Assembly: GCF_010974945.1 (NCBI RefSeq)
Contig: NZ_JAAIVB010000037.1
Location: forward strand, 124,001-188,000
Length of the DNA: 64,000 bases
Direction of reading: 5' to 3'
DNA from: Noviherbaspirillum galbum
GTDB taxonomy: Bacteria > Pseudomonadota > Gammaproteobacteria > Burkholderiales > Burkholderiaceae_D
The notes below the pieces were generated by a model. That model was not told the origin of the DNA. It did no database searches and was given only the letters and a program-made list of their open reading frames with translations. Each line of letters starts with the position of its first letter. Within the stretch, counting starts at the first letter, position 1. The position numbers were made by a program, and so were the translations under genes. Of the stretch, positions 55,028 through 64,000 are shown piece after piece.

Positions 55028-56479
55028 TCATCCCATGAATCCCAGGTCGCGCTTCGTGAAATTGGCGATGTTGGGAAACACATCGCCGATCTGCGCATCG
55101 CTGAGCCCGAACCACCTGGCCAGCGTGCCGCCATACTGATCCACCGAAATCCCGGGCAGCAGGCTGCCCGAACCCACGTCCTGCGCATGGCCGAGCGCGG
55201 TGACGGGGAAGGTGCCATAGATGTCCTTGCCCTTGACCGCGCCGCCGGCGACGAAGTGATGCGAGCCCCATCCATGGTCGGTGCCATCGCCGTTGCTGGT
55301 GAATGTCCGGCCGAAGTCCGAGGCGGTGAACAGAGTTACCGAGGGACGCAGGTCGCTGCCGCCGAGCGTGGACAGGGTGGTGTCGAAATAGCTCAGGGCA
55401 TGTGCCACCCGCGCCAGCAGGTCGCCCTGGTTAACGCGCTGGTTGTCATGCGTGTCGAAACTGCCGATGCTCACGAAGAACACCTGGCGTTTCACGCCCA
55501 GCGCGGCGCGTCCGCCGATGACACGCGCCACCGTTTGCAATTGCGTGGCCAGCGAATTGTTCGCCAGGGCGCCGGTATTCGGGTTGGTGTATTGCGTCGG
55601 GTTGGCCACGCCGCCCGTGCCGGCGGGCAGCATCGCCGTGGCGAGGATGGCCTGGGCGTCGATGGAACGCTTGACGATGGCCGCATGATCCTTTTCGAAC
55701 AGGTTGGCATTGCCGCCGCCGCTGATGATGGCCGCCAGCGGATTGCCGGCCGTCGTGCTGCCGAACAGGGAACCCGACAACCCGCCGATCGGCACCGCGC
55801 CCGCAGAGCTTACCTGGTACTGGTTGATGGTTTTCCCGCTCAGGAAAACGGCGTTCCCCGAGGCCGACACCGAGGTGAAGATCGCATTGCTGTTCATGGA
55901 GGCGAGCAGGTCGCCCATGCGGCCGCCCCAGCCGAAGCTTGCGCCTTCCGGCTTGTAGGACTGCCAGAGCGATTGCTGGTCGTTGTGCGAGAAGAGCTTC
56001 GGCGGCAGCGGCACGCTTCCGGCCTTGTACTGGGCCAGGGTGGCCGGCACGATCAGCGGGCCGACGTTGGCGATGACCGCCGCGCGGCCGGCATCGAACA
56101 GGTCCTTGAGCGGTCCGAGGCTGGGATGCAGCGCGAATTCCCGGCCCGCCTGCGCGGTGGTTGGCACGATGGGCAGCACGCCGCCGGCCGCGCCCGGCGC
56201 GGGCAGGGCGATGGAATCCGCGCCACTGGTGGTGCGTACCGACTGGTAGGTCGACCAGGAGGTCGGGTCGGTGGCCAGCACCGTGTTCGCATGATCGTTG
56301 CCGCCCGAGAAAAACAGGCAGACGATGGCCTTGTAGTCCGATTGCGGCGCGGTCTGGGCCGAGGCGGCGGCCATGGTCATGAGGTTGAGCGCGAACGGCG
56401 CGCCGGATGCGCCGACCACCGACATCAGCGAGGCGGCGCGCAGGAATTCACGGCGGGAGGCGTTGATCTTCTTGGTCAT
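55028..56479 (-). CDS. DUF1501 family exported protein (Tat signal)
   Basis: The 483-residue protein has a twin-arginine signal (SRREFLRAASLM) and a cleavage region near ASAQTAP. The DUF1501 body includes IVCLFFSGGNDHANTVL, LHPSLGPLKDLFDAGRAAVI, FVSIGSFDTHDNQ, FTASDFGRTF and DHGWGSHHFVAGG. These resemble the metal-binding motifs of alkaline-phosphatase/sulfatase-like enzymes. Substrate is unknown. It follows the DUF1800 gene by 13 nt on the same strand; the two families are frequently paired in proteobacteria. Tat export implies folding, perhaps with a cofactor, in the cytoplasm. Confidence 0.9.
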   Translation of the reverse strand: MTKKINASRREFLRAASLMSVVGASGAPFALNLMTMAAASAQTAPQSDYKAIVCLFFSGGNDHANTVLATDPTSWSTYQSVRTTSGADSIALPAPGAAGGVLPIVPTTAQAGREFALHPSLGPLKDLFDAGRAAVIANVGPLIVPATLAQYKAGSVPLPPKLFSHNDQQSLWQSYKPEGASFGWGGRMGDLLASMNSNAIFTSVSASGNAVFLSGKTINQYQVSSAGAVPIGGLSGSLFGSTTAGNPLAAIISGGGNANLFEKDHAAIVKRSIDAQAILATAMLPAGTGGVANPTQYTNPNTGALANNSLATQLQTVARVIGGRAALGVKRQVFFVSIGSFDTHDNQRVNQGDLLARVAHALSYFDTTLSTLGGSDLRPSVTLFTASDFGRTFTSNGDGTDHGWGSHHFVAGGAVKGKDIYGTFPVTALGHAQDVGSGSLLPGISVDQYGGTLARWFGLSDAQIGDVFPNIANFTKRDLGFMG

Positions 56480-56492
56480 GCTTCGGGCTCCC

Positions 56493-58223
56493 TCATTTCT
56501 GGACGATGTATTCCGGCGAAGCCATCGCCAGGAAGATCGCCAGGTTGACGCGGTTCTTGCGCGCCGTGGCGGCGTTGGTGGCGTTGGTCGTCGAGATCGC
56601 GACCGAATTCACCGCGGCGATGATCTGGTTGCGCAGGCCGGCGGACATGGTGTTCCCCATCAGCAGCAGGTTGACGCGGTCGACGAGCTTGTCCGCCGTG
56701 TCGGCCAGCGCGAGTTCGGCGGTGTAGTCGGGCTTGATGTCGCGCGAACTGCCGGTGCCGTTGGGAATGGCGTCGCGCATGAAGTTCAGGTAGCCGACCA
56801 CCGAGGTTTCGCCGGTGATCTGCATTTCCGGCGCGACCAGGCCGGCCGCGGCGAGCGCGGTGTTCGGCGGAACATAGCCCGGCCGGTAGAAGTTGAAGAC
56901 CGAGGGGGAACGCATCGGCGTCTGGCCTAGCTGGGTCAGGGGATCGTCGAGCGAGCCCATCAGGAAGCGGCCGGATGCCGACTTGGCATTGAAGCCGCGC
57001 ATCCAGTTCGCGAGGCGCACCACCGGTTCGCGCAGCTTGCCCTGGCTGGCAGCAGGCACGTCCGGGCGGGCCTCCTTGTCCAGCAGGATGGCCTTGATGA
57101 CCGCCTTCATGTCGCCGCGCACGCCGCTGCCGTTGTCGGCGAACGCGGCGGCCACGCGGGCGACGTACTGCGGGCTCGGGTCGCTGGTGACGAGGCGCTG
57201 GATCAGCTGGCGGCCGATGAAGGGGCCGACGTTCGGATGGTTGAACAGCTTGTCGAGCGCCACCTTCAAGTCGGCTTCGGGGCTGGTCGAGCCCGCCGCG
57301 ATGGTGGTGCCGAGGAAGGCCTTGTCCGAGACCGAATGGAACTTCGGATAACTCTGCATCGGCATCCAGTCGCGGTTCGCGTCCGGGCTGCCGCCATAGA
57401 AGCGGCTGTCGGTCTTGTCCGGGCCGGCCCAGCTCCAGCCGGTTAACACCCGCGACATGCCGACGATGTCGGCGCTGGTGTAGGTCTCCACCGGCATGTT
57501 GTCGATCATCTTCAGCGAGCCGTCCTGGTTGAGCTCGTAGAGGCCGATGGTGAACAGCTGCATGCACTCGCGCGCATAGTTCTGGTCGGGGATGCGGTTG
57601 CCGGATTCCTTCTCGTTGTGCAGCGAGGTCAGGTACAGGCCCATCATCGGATGCAGGCTGACGTCTTCCAGCAGTTTGCGGAAGTTGCCGAAGGCGTCCG
57701 AGGCCAGCATGTCGTAGTACGAGGCCACGCCGCGCGGATAGTTGGCGACATTGCTGTCCTGCAGGGAGACCACGAAGATCTGCGACAGGGCGAAGGCTAC
57801 ACGCTGGCGAAGCTGGTCTTCGCCGCCGACGGCCTGCTGCCAGAAGGATTCGAAGAAGTTGTTTTGCGTGGCGGCCGTGCTGCTGGAGGCGACGATGTCG
57901 TCGACATAGGTGCGATGCAGGCGCTGCGGCTTGGCGAATTGTTCATCGATCCAGCCGGACATGCCGAGGCTGGTCATGTGATCGATGTCGGCCGACGTCG
58001 CGCCGAAGCTGGCCTGGGCGAGGAGTCGGGCAGCCTGGGGCTGGGTCGGAATGTCGGTGGGCGCGGCCGAAGACGTGGCGGAAGAAGAGGCCGAGCCAGG
58101 CGCGGTGCCGTTCGCCGTTCCGCCGGCCGATCCGGCGGGTCCGCTGGCGCCACCACCGCCGCCGCAGGCGGCGAGCATGGCGACGAGGGCGGCAGCGACC
58201 GCCGCGCGCATGGAATGCTGCAT
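56493..58223 (-). CDS. DUF1800 family protein, probable lipoprotein
   Basis: The 576-residue protein begins with a lipoprotein-like signal (VAAALVAMLAACGGGGG; lipobox LAAC, Cys about residue 20). A Gly/Ala/Ser-rich linker and the DUF1800 domain follow. Domain motifs include AARLLAQASFGATSADID, the FESFWQQAVGG and LRQRVAFALSQIFVVS region, NYARECMQLFTIGLYELNQDG, VLTGWSW and GRQLIQRLV. Biochemical function is unknown. It is the first gene of a two-gene operon with the DUF1501 protein. The start may be the ATG at 58223 or 58211. Confidence 0.9.
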   Translation of the reverse strand: MQHSMRAAVAAALVAMLAACGGGGGASGPAGSAGGTANGTAPGSASSSATSSAAPTDIPTQPQAARLLAQASFGATSADIDHMTSLGMSGWIDEQFAKPQRLHRTYVDDIVASSSTAATQNNFFESFWQQAVGGEDQLRQRVAFALSQIFVVSLQDSNVANYPRGVASYYDMLASDAFGNFRKLLEDVSLHPMMGLYLTSLHNEKESGNRIPDQNYARECMQLFTIGLYELNQDGSLKMIDNMPVETYTSADIVGMSRVLTGWSWAGPDKTDSRFYGGSPDANRDWMPMQSYPKFHSVSDKAFLGTTIAAGSTSPEADLKVALDKLFNHPNVGPFIGRQLIQRLVTSDPSPQYVARVAAAFADNGSGVRGDMKAVIKAILLDKEARPDVPAASQGKLREPVVRLANWMRGFNAKSASGRFLMGSLDDPLTQLGQTPMRSPSVFNFYRPGYVPPNTALAAAGLVAPEMQITGETSVVGYLNFMRDAIPNGTGSSRDIKPDYTAELALADTADKLVDRVNLLLMGNTMSAGLRNQIIAAVNSVAISTTNATNAATARKNRVNLAIFLAMASPEYIVQK

Positions 58224-58411
58224 GTAAGGCTCCCGTTGTTCTTCGCAGGCAGGTCGATGCGCCGGTTGGGCGCATCATGACTGCTGATTTGGCACATGAT
58301 CGATGGAAACGCCGCCGGCGGATGTTTCCATGATGCTAGAAATGTGACGAGAAGTAAGGGAACCCGACGAACGGCGCGCCGGCGGCAATGAATGGCTCTA
58401 TGGCAGCGGGA

Positions 58412-60109
58412 CTACGGCAATGGATGATCTTTCAAGTGCGACAGCACGAACCGGGACATTCCCGTAGCGAGTTCGGTTTCGCCGATGAAGACCTTGTCCG
58501 CCTGTTCGCTTTCCAGCAGGCGGGCCTCCTGCTCGTTATGCGAGCGCACCACCGCCACGATGGCGGGGTTGAGCGCCTTGCCGGTTTCTATCATCTGCCG
58601 CACGTTCAGCGTTTCCGGCGTGGCGACGACGAGTACCCGGCAACGGGCGACGTGGGCCTGGATCAGCACCGCCGGTTCGGCGGCGTCGCCGGCGACCGCG
58701 GGCGTGCCGCGCTTGCGGAGGTGTTCCACCAGGTCGCGGTTGTCTTCCACGACGACATAGGGAACATGCTGCTCTTCCAGGGCCTGCGCAATCTTCCGGC
58801 CGACGCGGCCGTATCCCACCAGCACGACGTGGCCGTCGAGGCTGGATTGCGGCGTCGTCGCGGGAAGTTCCGCGAGCGGGTCGGGGGAACGCGCATAGCG
58901 CTGCTGTTCAGGCGAGGCGTTGCCGGCGCGCCGCAGCAGGGGTTCGATGGCATGGAACACCAGCGGATTGAGCGCGATGGAAATGATGGCGCCGGCCAGG
59001 ATGAAGTTCTGCCCCTCCACCGGCAGCAGGCCCAGCGATACGCCGAGGCCGGCCAGGATGAAGGAAAACTCGCCGATCTGCGCCAGGCTCGCGGACACCG
59101 TCAGCGCGGTCTGCATCGGATAGCGCAGCGCCAGCACGAGCAGGAAGGCGGCAAGCGACTTGCCGATGATGATCACGGAAACCACCGACAGCACCTGCAG
59201 GGGCGAGTCGAGGAGCACGCGCGGATCGAACAGCATGCCGACCGACACGAAGAACAGCACGGAGAATGCATCGCGCAGCGGCAGCGATTCTTCCGCCGCG
59301 CGATGGCTGAGCTCGGACTCCTGCAGCACCATGCCGGCAAAGAAGGCGCCGAGGGCGAGGGAAACGCCGAACACGCGGGTCGCCGCGTAGGCGATGCCGA
59401 CGGCGGCGGCGATCACGCACAGCGTGAACAATTCACGCGAGCCGGTGCGCGCCACCCGCCACAGCAGCCAGGGAAACAGGCGCCGGCCGACCACCAGCAT
59501 GAAGGCCACGAAGGCGCTGACCTTGGCGAGCGTGATGCCAAGGTCGAGCCAGAACGGCCTGCCGTCCGCGGCGGGTTTTCCGGAGAGCCAATCGGCGAGC
59601 AGGGGCAGCAGCACCAGCATGATCACCGTCACGAGATCTTCCACCACCAGCCAGCCGACCGCGATGCGGCCATTGACCGAGTCCAGCGCCCCGCGGTCTT
59701 CCAGGGCGCGCAGCAGCACCACGGTGCTCGCCACCGACAGCGCCAGGCCGAACACCAGTCCGGCGCCGATGCTCCAGCCCCAGAACATCGCGAGCAGCAC
59801 GCCCAGGCCGGTGGCGGCAACGATCTGCAATACGGCGCCGGGCAGGGCGATGCGCTTGACCTCCAGCAGGTCCTTTACCGAGAAATGCAGGCCGACGCCG
59901 AACATCAGCAGCATCACGCCGATTTCCGCAAGCTGGGAAGCGAGTTCGACGTTGGCGACGAAGCCGGGCGTGGCCGGGCCGATCGCGATCCCCGCGGCAA
60001 GATAGCCGACCAGGGCCGGCAGCTTGAGCCGGACGGCGAGCATGCCGAACAGGAGCCCGAAGCCGAGCGCCGCGGCGATGGTGGTGATGAGGGGAATGTC
60101 ATGATGCAT
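58412..60109 (-). CDS. CPA2 cation:proton antiporter with RCK domain (YbaL/KefB-like)
   Basis: The 565-residue protein has about twelve membrane segments of the Na+/H+ exchanger fold, from LITTIAAALGFGLLFGMLA, with LMFGVGLHFSVKDLL and VEDLVTVIMLVLLPL. A cytoplasmic TrkA-N domain follows near residue 420 (HVVLVGYGRVGRKIAQALEEQ), with the Rossmann GxGxxG. It resembles E. coli YbaL more than KefC by the GVGLHFS wording. I chose the ATG at 60109 (MHHDIPL), with AGGA upstream, because the longer frame to 60238 adds a non-hydrophobic leader. It is divergent from a paralogue. Confidence 0.92.
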   Translation of the reverse strand: MHHDIPLITTIAAALGFGLLFGMLAVRLKLPALVGYLAAGIAIGPATPGFVANVELASQLAEIGVMLLMFGVGLHFSVKDLLEVKRIALPGAVLQIVAATGLGVLLAMFWGWSIGAGLVFGLALSVASTVVLLRALEDRGALDSVNGRIAVGWLVVEDLVTVIMLVLLPLLADWLSGKPAADGRPFWLDLGITLAKVSAFVAFMLVVGRRLFPWLLWRVARTGSRELFTLCVIAAAVGIAYAATRVFGVSLALGAFFAGMVLQESELSHRAAEESLPLRDAFSVLFFVSVGMLFDPRVLLDSPLQVLSVVSVIIIGKSLAAFLLVLALRYPMQTALTVSASLAQIGEFSFILAGLGVSLGLLPVEGQNFILAGAIISIALNPLVFHAIEPLLRRAGNASPEQQRYARSPDPLAELPATTPQSSLDGHVVLVGYGRVGRKIAQALEEQHVPYVVVEDNRDLVEHLRKRGTPAVAGDAAEPAVLIQAHVARCRVLVVATPETLNVRQMIETGKALNPAIVAVVRSHNEQEARLLESEQADKVFIGETELATGMSRFVLSHLKDHPLP

Positions 60110-60250
60110 GGATGAATCCTGTTCGAGTTCATTGTGAGCGGCCACGCGTGATGGGTCTTTCACCATGGCGCATCGTGTATCCTTCTTGCAGCCGGCAGCG
60201 GGCAAACGGATGCCGGCGCAGGCCCGGTATTCAGTCAAGCGAGTAGTGTA

Positions 60251-61987
60251 GTGGAACAGTCATCTCACAATTTACCCTTTCTTCAGGAAACGATACTTTT
60301 TCTCGTCCTTGCCGGCATCCTGATTCCCTTGCTTCAACGCCTGCGCATCAACCAGGTTCTCGGCTTCCTCAGTGCGGGGGTGCTGCTCGGGCCCTTCGGC
60401 CTCGCCCTGTGGACGGCCGACCATCCGATGCTGTCGCAGCTGACCTTCCGCGATCCCGATGCCGTCTCGGTGCTGGCCGAACTCGGCGTTCTGTTTCTGA
60501 TGTTCATGATCGGGCTGGAGCTTTCCATCGAACGGTTGCTGGCCATGCGCCTCTGGGTCTTCGGCGCCGGGGCGCTGCAGGTCGGCATGACGGCCCTGCT
60601 GATCGGCGGCTTCGCCTGGTACTTCGGCAACCGCGTGGAAGCCGCGGTCATCCTGGGCGTCGTGCTGTCGCTTTCGTCCACCGCGGTCGTCATGCAGATC
60701 ATGGGCGATCAGCGCATGGTCAATACGCCGGTCGGGCGGGCCGGCTTCGCCATCCTCATGTTTCAGGACCTGGCGGTCGTGCCCCTGCTGGTGCTGCTGC
60801 AGATCCTTGGCAAGGGCTCGTCCGAAGGCGCGGGGACACTGGTCGCCATCACAGCCGTCAAGTCCATCGGTGCGATCGCAGGCATATACCTCATCGGCCG
60901 GCGCGTCGTGCGGCCCCTGTTTCATGCCATGGTCGGCAAGGGCAGGTCGGATGTGTTCATGGCGCTGACCCTGCTGAGCACGCTGGGCATCGGCGCCCTG
61001 ACCGCGGCTGCCGGCCTTTCGATGGCGCTGGGCGCGCTGCTGGCTGGCCTGCTGCTTGCCGAAACCGAGTTCAAGCATGAAGTGGAACTGACCATCGAAC
61101 CGTTCAAGGGCTTGCTGATGGGCCTGTTCTTCATGTCGGTCGGCATGGGCATCGACATCAGGGAAGTGCTGCGCTATCCCGTGCTGCTGCCGCTTTCGGT
61201 CTTTGGCTTGTTTCTCATCAAGGGAGCGGTCATGGCCTTGATATTCCGTGCCGGGCGCATTCCCCTGGGCGAAGCCATGCAGGGCGGCCTGCTGCTCGGG
61301 CAGGGCGGCGAGTTTGCCTTCGTCGTCGTCGGCTACGCCCTGTCGGTACACTTTCTCGATGCCGCGACGGCCCAGTTCATCCTGCTGGTCGTCAGCCTGA
61401 GCCTGTTCGCGACGCCGCTGGCCGCCAGGCTCGGCAGTTTGCTTGCCGGCAGGTGGCCCGCCAGTGGCGATGCCTTGCCGCACGCGGACGCGACGCTGGC
61501 CGCGCTACCTGACAGCAAGGTGATCATTGCCGGATTCGGACGCGTCGGGAAGATGCTGGCGACCCTGCTGGAGGCACAGCGGGTGCCTTATGTCGCGTTC
61601 GAGAGCGATGTCGCCGTCGTCGCGCGCGAGCGGGCGGCGGGGTTTCCGGTGTTATACGGCGATGCCTCGAAATCGGAACTGCTGCGCAAGGCGCATGCCG
61701 ACCTCGCCCCGGCGGTCGTGCTCACCATGAACCATGCCGGCGCGGCGCTGGGCGCGGTCAAGTCGATCTCGCGGGAGTTTCCGCACGTGCGGCTGTTCGT
61801 CAGGTCGGTGGATGAGCGCCATGCGGTGGTGCTCAAGCGCGCGGGCGCGACGATGGTGGTGCCGGAGGCGTTCGAGGCCAGCCTGCAGTTGTCGTCGTTC
61901 GTGCTGCAGGCGGTGGGCGTGGACGGGGAGGAGATTGACCGGACGCTGGCGCGCGAGAGGGCGCGGCATGCGGGGATGTGGGAATGA
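60251..61987 (+). CDS. CPA2 cation:proton antiporter with RCK domain (KefC-like)
   Basis: The 578-residue protein has about twelve membrane segments (LQETILFLVLAGILIPLLQ, LMFMIGLELSIERLL, FQDLAVVPLLVLLQIL, GGLLLGQGGEFAFVVVGYAL). A TrkA-N domain starts near residue 418 (KVIIAGFGRVGKMLATLLEA). The HQDLAV-type motif is FQDLAV here. The GLELS wording and length fit the KefB/KefC group of glutathione-gated potassium efflux systems, but gating cannot be told from sequence by eye. The start is GTG at 60251. The last bases are unusually G-rich. It is divergent from the YbaL-like gene across 141 nt. Confidence 0.92.
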   Translation: MEQSSHNLPFLQETILFLVLAGILIPLLQRLRINQVLGFLSAGVLLGPFGLALWTADHPMLSQLTFRDPDAVSVLAELGVLFLMFMIGLELSIERLLAMRLWVFGAGALQVGMTALLIGGFAWYFGNRVEAAVILGVVLSLSSTAVVMQIMGDQRMVNTPVGRAGFAILMFQDLAVVPLLVLLQILGKGSSEGAGTLVAITAVKSIGAIAGIYLIGRRVVRPLFHAMVGKGRSDVFMALTLLSTLGIGALTAAAGLSMALGALLAGLLLAETEFKHEVELTIEPFKGLLMGLFFMSVGMGIDIREVLRYPVLLPLSVFGLFLIKGAVMALIFRAGRIPLGEAMQGGLLLGQGGEFAFVVVGYALSVHFLDAATAQFILLVVSLSLFATPLAARLGSLLAGRWPASGDALPHADATLAALPDSKVIIAGFGRVGKMLATLLEAQRVPYVAFESDVAVVARERAAGFPVLYGDASKSELLRKAHADLAPAVVLTMNHAGAALGAVKSISREFPHVRLFVRSVDERHAVVLKRAGATMVVPEAFEASLQLSSFVLQAVGVDGEEIDRTLARERARHAGMWE

Positions 61988-61998
61988 CAGTGGTAGGA

Positions 61999-62031
61999 GG
62001 GCGGTCCAGGCCGTTGCAGGCTGGACCGCCC
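61999..62031. terminator. Bidirectional hairpin between convergent antiporter and decarboxylase genes
   Basis: GGGCGGTCCAG (61999-62009) and CTGGACCGCCC (62021-62031) form a perfect 11-bp stem with an 11-nt loop, between two convergent stops. There is no T tract, so it may act as a transcript end stabiliser or a weak terminator for both genes. ATGACAGTGGTAGG just before it resembles the tail of the REP-like family. Confidence 0.6.
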
Positions 62032-62039
62032 AAGCGTCC

Positions 62040-64000
62040 CTACTTCACGCAATCCACGTAATAGCCCCGCTTGCCATCCACCTGCGCCGTCACCAGTCCG
62101 TGCACATCCGTCTCGAACCCTGGGAACTTCTCGTTGAAGTCGCGGGCGAAGCGCAGATAATCCACGATGGTCTTGTTGAAGCGCTCGCCCGGGATCAGCA
62201 GCGGAATGCCGGGCGGGTAGGGCGTCAGCAGGATGGCGGTGACGCGGCCTTCGAGTTCCTCGATGGGCACGCGTTCGATCTCGCGGTGCGCCATCTTGGC
62301 GAAGGCGTCGGACGGCTTCATTGCCGGCTGCATGTCGGACAGGTACATCTCGGTCGTCAGGCGCGCCACGTCATATGACTTGTACATGTCGTGGATGCTC
62401 TGGCACAGGTCGCGCAGGCCGACGCGCTCGTAGCGCGGGTTGGCGGCGGCGAACTCCGGCAGGATGCGCCAGATCGGCTGGTTCTTGTCGTAGTCGTCCT
62501 TGAACTGCTGCAGCGCGGTCAGCAGAGTGTTCCAGCGGCCCTTGGTGATGCCGATGGTGAACATGATGAAGAAGGAGTAGAGGCCGGCCTTCTCGACGAT
62601 CACGCCATGCTCGGCGAGGTACTTGGTGACGATGGACGCTGGAATGCCGCTGTCGCCGAACTTGCCGTCGAGGGCCAGGCCCGGCGTGACGATGGTGGCC
62701 TTGATCGGGTCGAGCATGTTGAAGCCGGGAGCCAGCTTGCCGAAGCCGTGCCAGTCGTCCTCGGCGCGGATCATCCAGTCTTCGCGCGAGCCGATGCCGT
62801 TCTCGGCGAAGTTCTCCGGGCCCCAGACCTGGAACCACCAGTCCTGGCCCCATTCCTGGTCGACCTTGCGCATGGCCCGGCGGAAGTCCAGCGCCTCGAG
62901 GATGCTTTCTTCCACCAGCGCGGTGCCGCCCGGCGGCTCCATCATGGCGGCCGCCACGTCGCAGGATGCGATGATGGCGTACTGCGGCGAGGTGGAGGTG
63001 TGCATCAGGTAGGCTTCGTTGAACATGTCCTGGTCGAGCTTGACCTTTTCAGAATCGCGTACCAGGATCTGCGAGGCTTGCGACAGGCCGGCCAGCAGCT
63101 TGTGCGTGGACTGCGTGGAGAAGATCAGCGACTCCTTCGCGCGCGGCCGGTCCTTGCCGATGGCATGCATGTTCTTGTAGAACTCGTGGAAGGTGGCGTG
63201 CGGCAGCCAGGCTTCGTCGAAATGCAGGGTGTCGATCTGGCCGTCCAGCATTTCCTTGATCGTCTCGACGTTGTACAGCACGCCGTCGTAGGTCGACTGC
63301 GTGATGGTGAGGATGCGCGGCTTCTTGTTCTTCGCCTCGCGGGCGAAGGGATTGGCCTCGATCTTCTTCATGATGTTTTCCATCTTGAATTCGTCGAGCG
63401 GGATCGGGCCGATGATGCCGAGGTGGTTCCGCGTCGGCATCAGGAAGACCGGGATCGCGCCGGTCATGATGATGGAGTGCAGAATGGACTTGTGGCAGTT
63501 GCGGTCGACCACGACGATGTCGCCGGGGCCGACGGTGGAGTGCCAGACCATCTTGTTCGAGGTCGAGGTGCCGTTGGTGACGAAGTAGCAGTGGTCGGCG
63601 TTGAAGATGCGGGCCGCGTTGCGCTCGGAGGCCGCCACCGGGCCGGTGTGGTCGAGCAGCTGGCCGAGTTCCTCGACCGCGTTGCAGACGTCGGCGCGCA
63701 GCATGTTCTCGCCGAAGAACTGGTGGAACATCTGGCCGATGGGCGACTTCAGGAAGGCCACGCCGCCGGAGTGGCCGGGGCAGTGCCACGAATACGAGCC
63801 ATCCTTCGCGTAATGCACCAAGGCGCGGAAGAAGGGCGGGGCAAGGCCGTCGAGATAGGACTTGGCTTCGCGGATGATGTGGCGCGCCACGAATTCCGGC
63901 GTGTCCTCGAACATGTGGATGAAGCCATGCAGCTCGCGCAGGATGTCGTTCGGGATGTGGCGCGAGGTGCGGGTTTCGCCGTACAGGTAGATCGGGATGT
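62040..64000 (-). CDS. Orn/Lys/Arg decarboxylase, PLP-dependent (5' end outside window)
   Basis: The frame is open to the window edge; visible residues begin IPIYLYGETRTSRHIPND and total 653. The internal ATG at 63914 is not the start. The protein belongs to the large group I Orn/Lys/Arg decarboxylases of about 750 residues. Motifs include YSWHCPGHSGGVAF, YFVTNGTSTSNKMVWH, VDRNCHKSI, FDEAWLPHATFHEF and the PLP lysine in FSTQSTHKLLAGLSQAS. The C-terminal domain ends VDGKRGYYVDCVK. These enzymes make cadaverine, agmatine or putrescine and can serve acid resistance or polyamine supply. Which amino acid is used cannot be decided by eye. Confidence 0.93.
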   Translation of the reverse strand, partial: IPIYLYGETRTSRHIPNDILRELHGFIHMFEDTPEFVARHIIREAKSYLDGLAPPFFRALVHYAKDGSYSWHCPGHSGGVAFLKSPIGQMFHQFFGENMLRADVCNAVEELGQLLDHTGPVAASERNAARIFNADHCYFVTNGTSTSNKMVWHSTVGPGDIVVVDRNCHKSILHSIIMTGAIPVFLMPTRNHLGIIGPIPLDEFKMENIMKKIEANPFAREAKNKKPRILTITQSTYDGVLYNVETIKEMLDGQIDTLHFDEAWLPHATFHEFYKNMHAIGKDRPRAKESLIFSTQSTHKLLAGLSQASQILVRDSEKVKLDQDMFNEAYLMHTSTSPQYAIIASCDVAAAMMEPPGGTALVEESILEALDFRRAMRKVDQEWGQDWWFQVWGPENFAENGIGSREDWMIRAEDDWHGFGKLAPGFNMLDPIKATIVTPGLALDGKFGDSGIPASIVTKYLAEHGVIVEKAGLYSFFIMFTIGITKGRWNTLLTALQQFKDDYDKNQPIWRILPEFAAANPRYERVGLRDLCQSIHDMYKSYDVARLTTEMYLSDMQPAMKPSDAFAKMAHREIERVPIEELEGRVTAILLTPYPPGIPLLIPGERFNKTIVDYLRFARDFNEKFPGFETDVHGLVTAQVDGKRGYYVDCVK

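Noticed and set aside
1-64000. tRNA, rRNA, CRISPR array, prophage or IS element
   Set aside because: No cloverleaf, spaced direct repeats, transposase or integrase were recognised; the repeats present are short palindromes.

Overview
The window is high-GC DNA from a betaproteobacterium, most likely Burkholderiales, family Oxalobacteraceae (Herbaspirillum/Noviherbaspirillum-like). This rests on the gene order fimV-truA-trpF-trpB-trpA-accD-folC-SPOR-cvpA-purF, an Entner-Doudoroff cluster under HexR, protein sequence character, and small palindromic dispersed repeats of the kind common in that family. No tRNA, rRNA, CRISPR array, transposase or integrase was seen. The window opens inside fimV and closes inside a PLP-dependent decarboxylase gene.

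Layout. 1-12 kb is conserved housekeeping on the + strand: polar landmark protein FimV, tRNA pseudouridine synthase, the end of tryptophan synthesis, acetyl-CoA carboxylase beta subunit, folate synthesis, a cell-division SPOR protein, CvpA and PurF. Terminators follow fimV, accD and purF. 12-20 kb is one 2,548-residue ORF made of two diverged copies of a roughly 1,150-residue module. It has no signal peptide and is not recognised. A membrane acyltransferase, a cupin and a KTSC-domain protein follow.

21.8-28.9 kb is central sugar metabolism: hexR, zwf and pgi leftward, edd and eda rightward, with two HexR-like operators in the divergent pgi/edd promoter region. 29-34 kb holds a cheY-cheC-diguanylate cyclase operon, rpiA, an iron-trafficking protein and argA. 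34-42 kb holds the helicase hrpA, a PQQ-type sugar dehydrogenase lipoprotein, a DUF488 protein and an FAD/NAD(P) oxidoreductase.

41.8-54.7 kb is the most accessory-looking region and appears to be a surface locus. It has five paralogous secreted glycine-rich proteins, interrupted once by dcd. It also has a trimeric autotransporter adhesin with an SLST-repeat stalk, and three DUF2827-type proteins that look like GT-B glycosyltransferases, two of them just behind the adhesin. A coherent reading, still inference, is a Ser/Thr-rich adhesin plus dedicated glycosyltransferases and secreted glycine-rich partners. 55-58 kb is a DUF1501/DUF1800 exported pair ending in a structured 3' RNA with a terminator. 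58-62 kb has two divergent CPA2 cation/proton antiporters, and 62-64 kb the decarboxylase.

The strongest candidates for undescribed biology are the duplicated giant protein and the adhesin/glycine-rich/DUF2827 locus.
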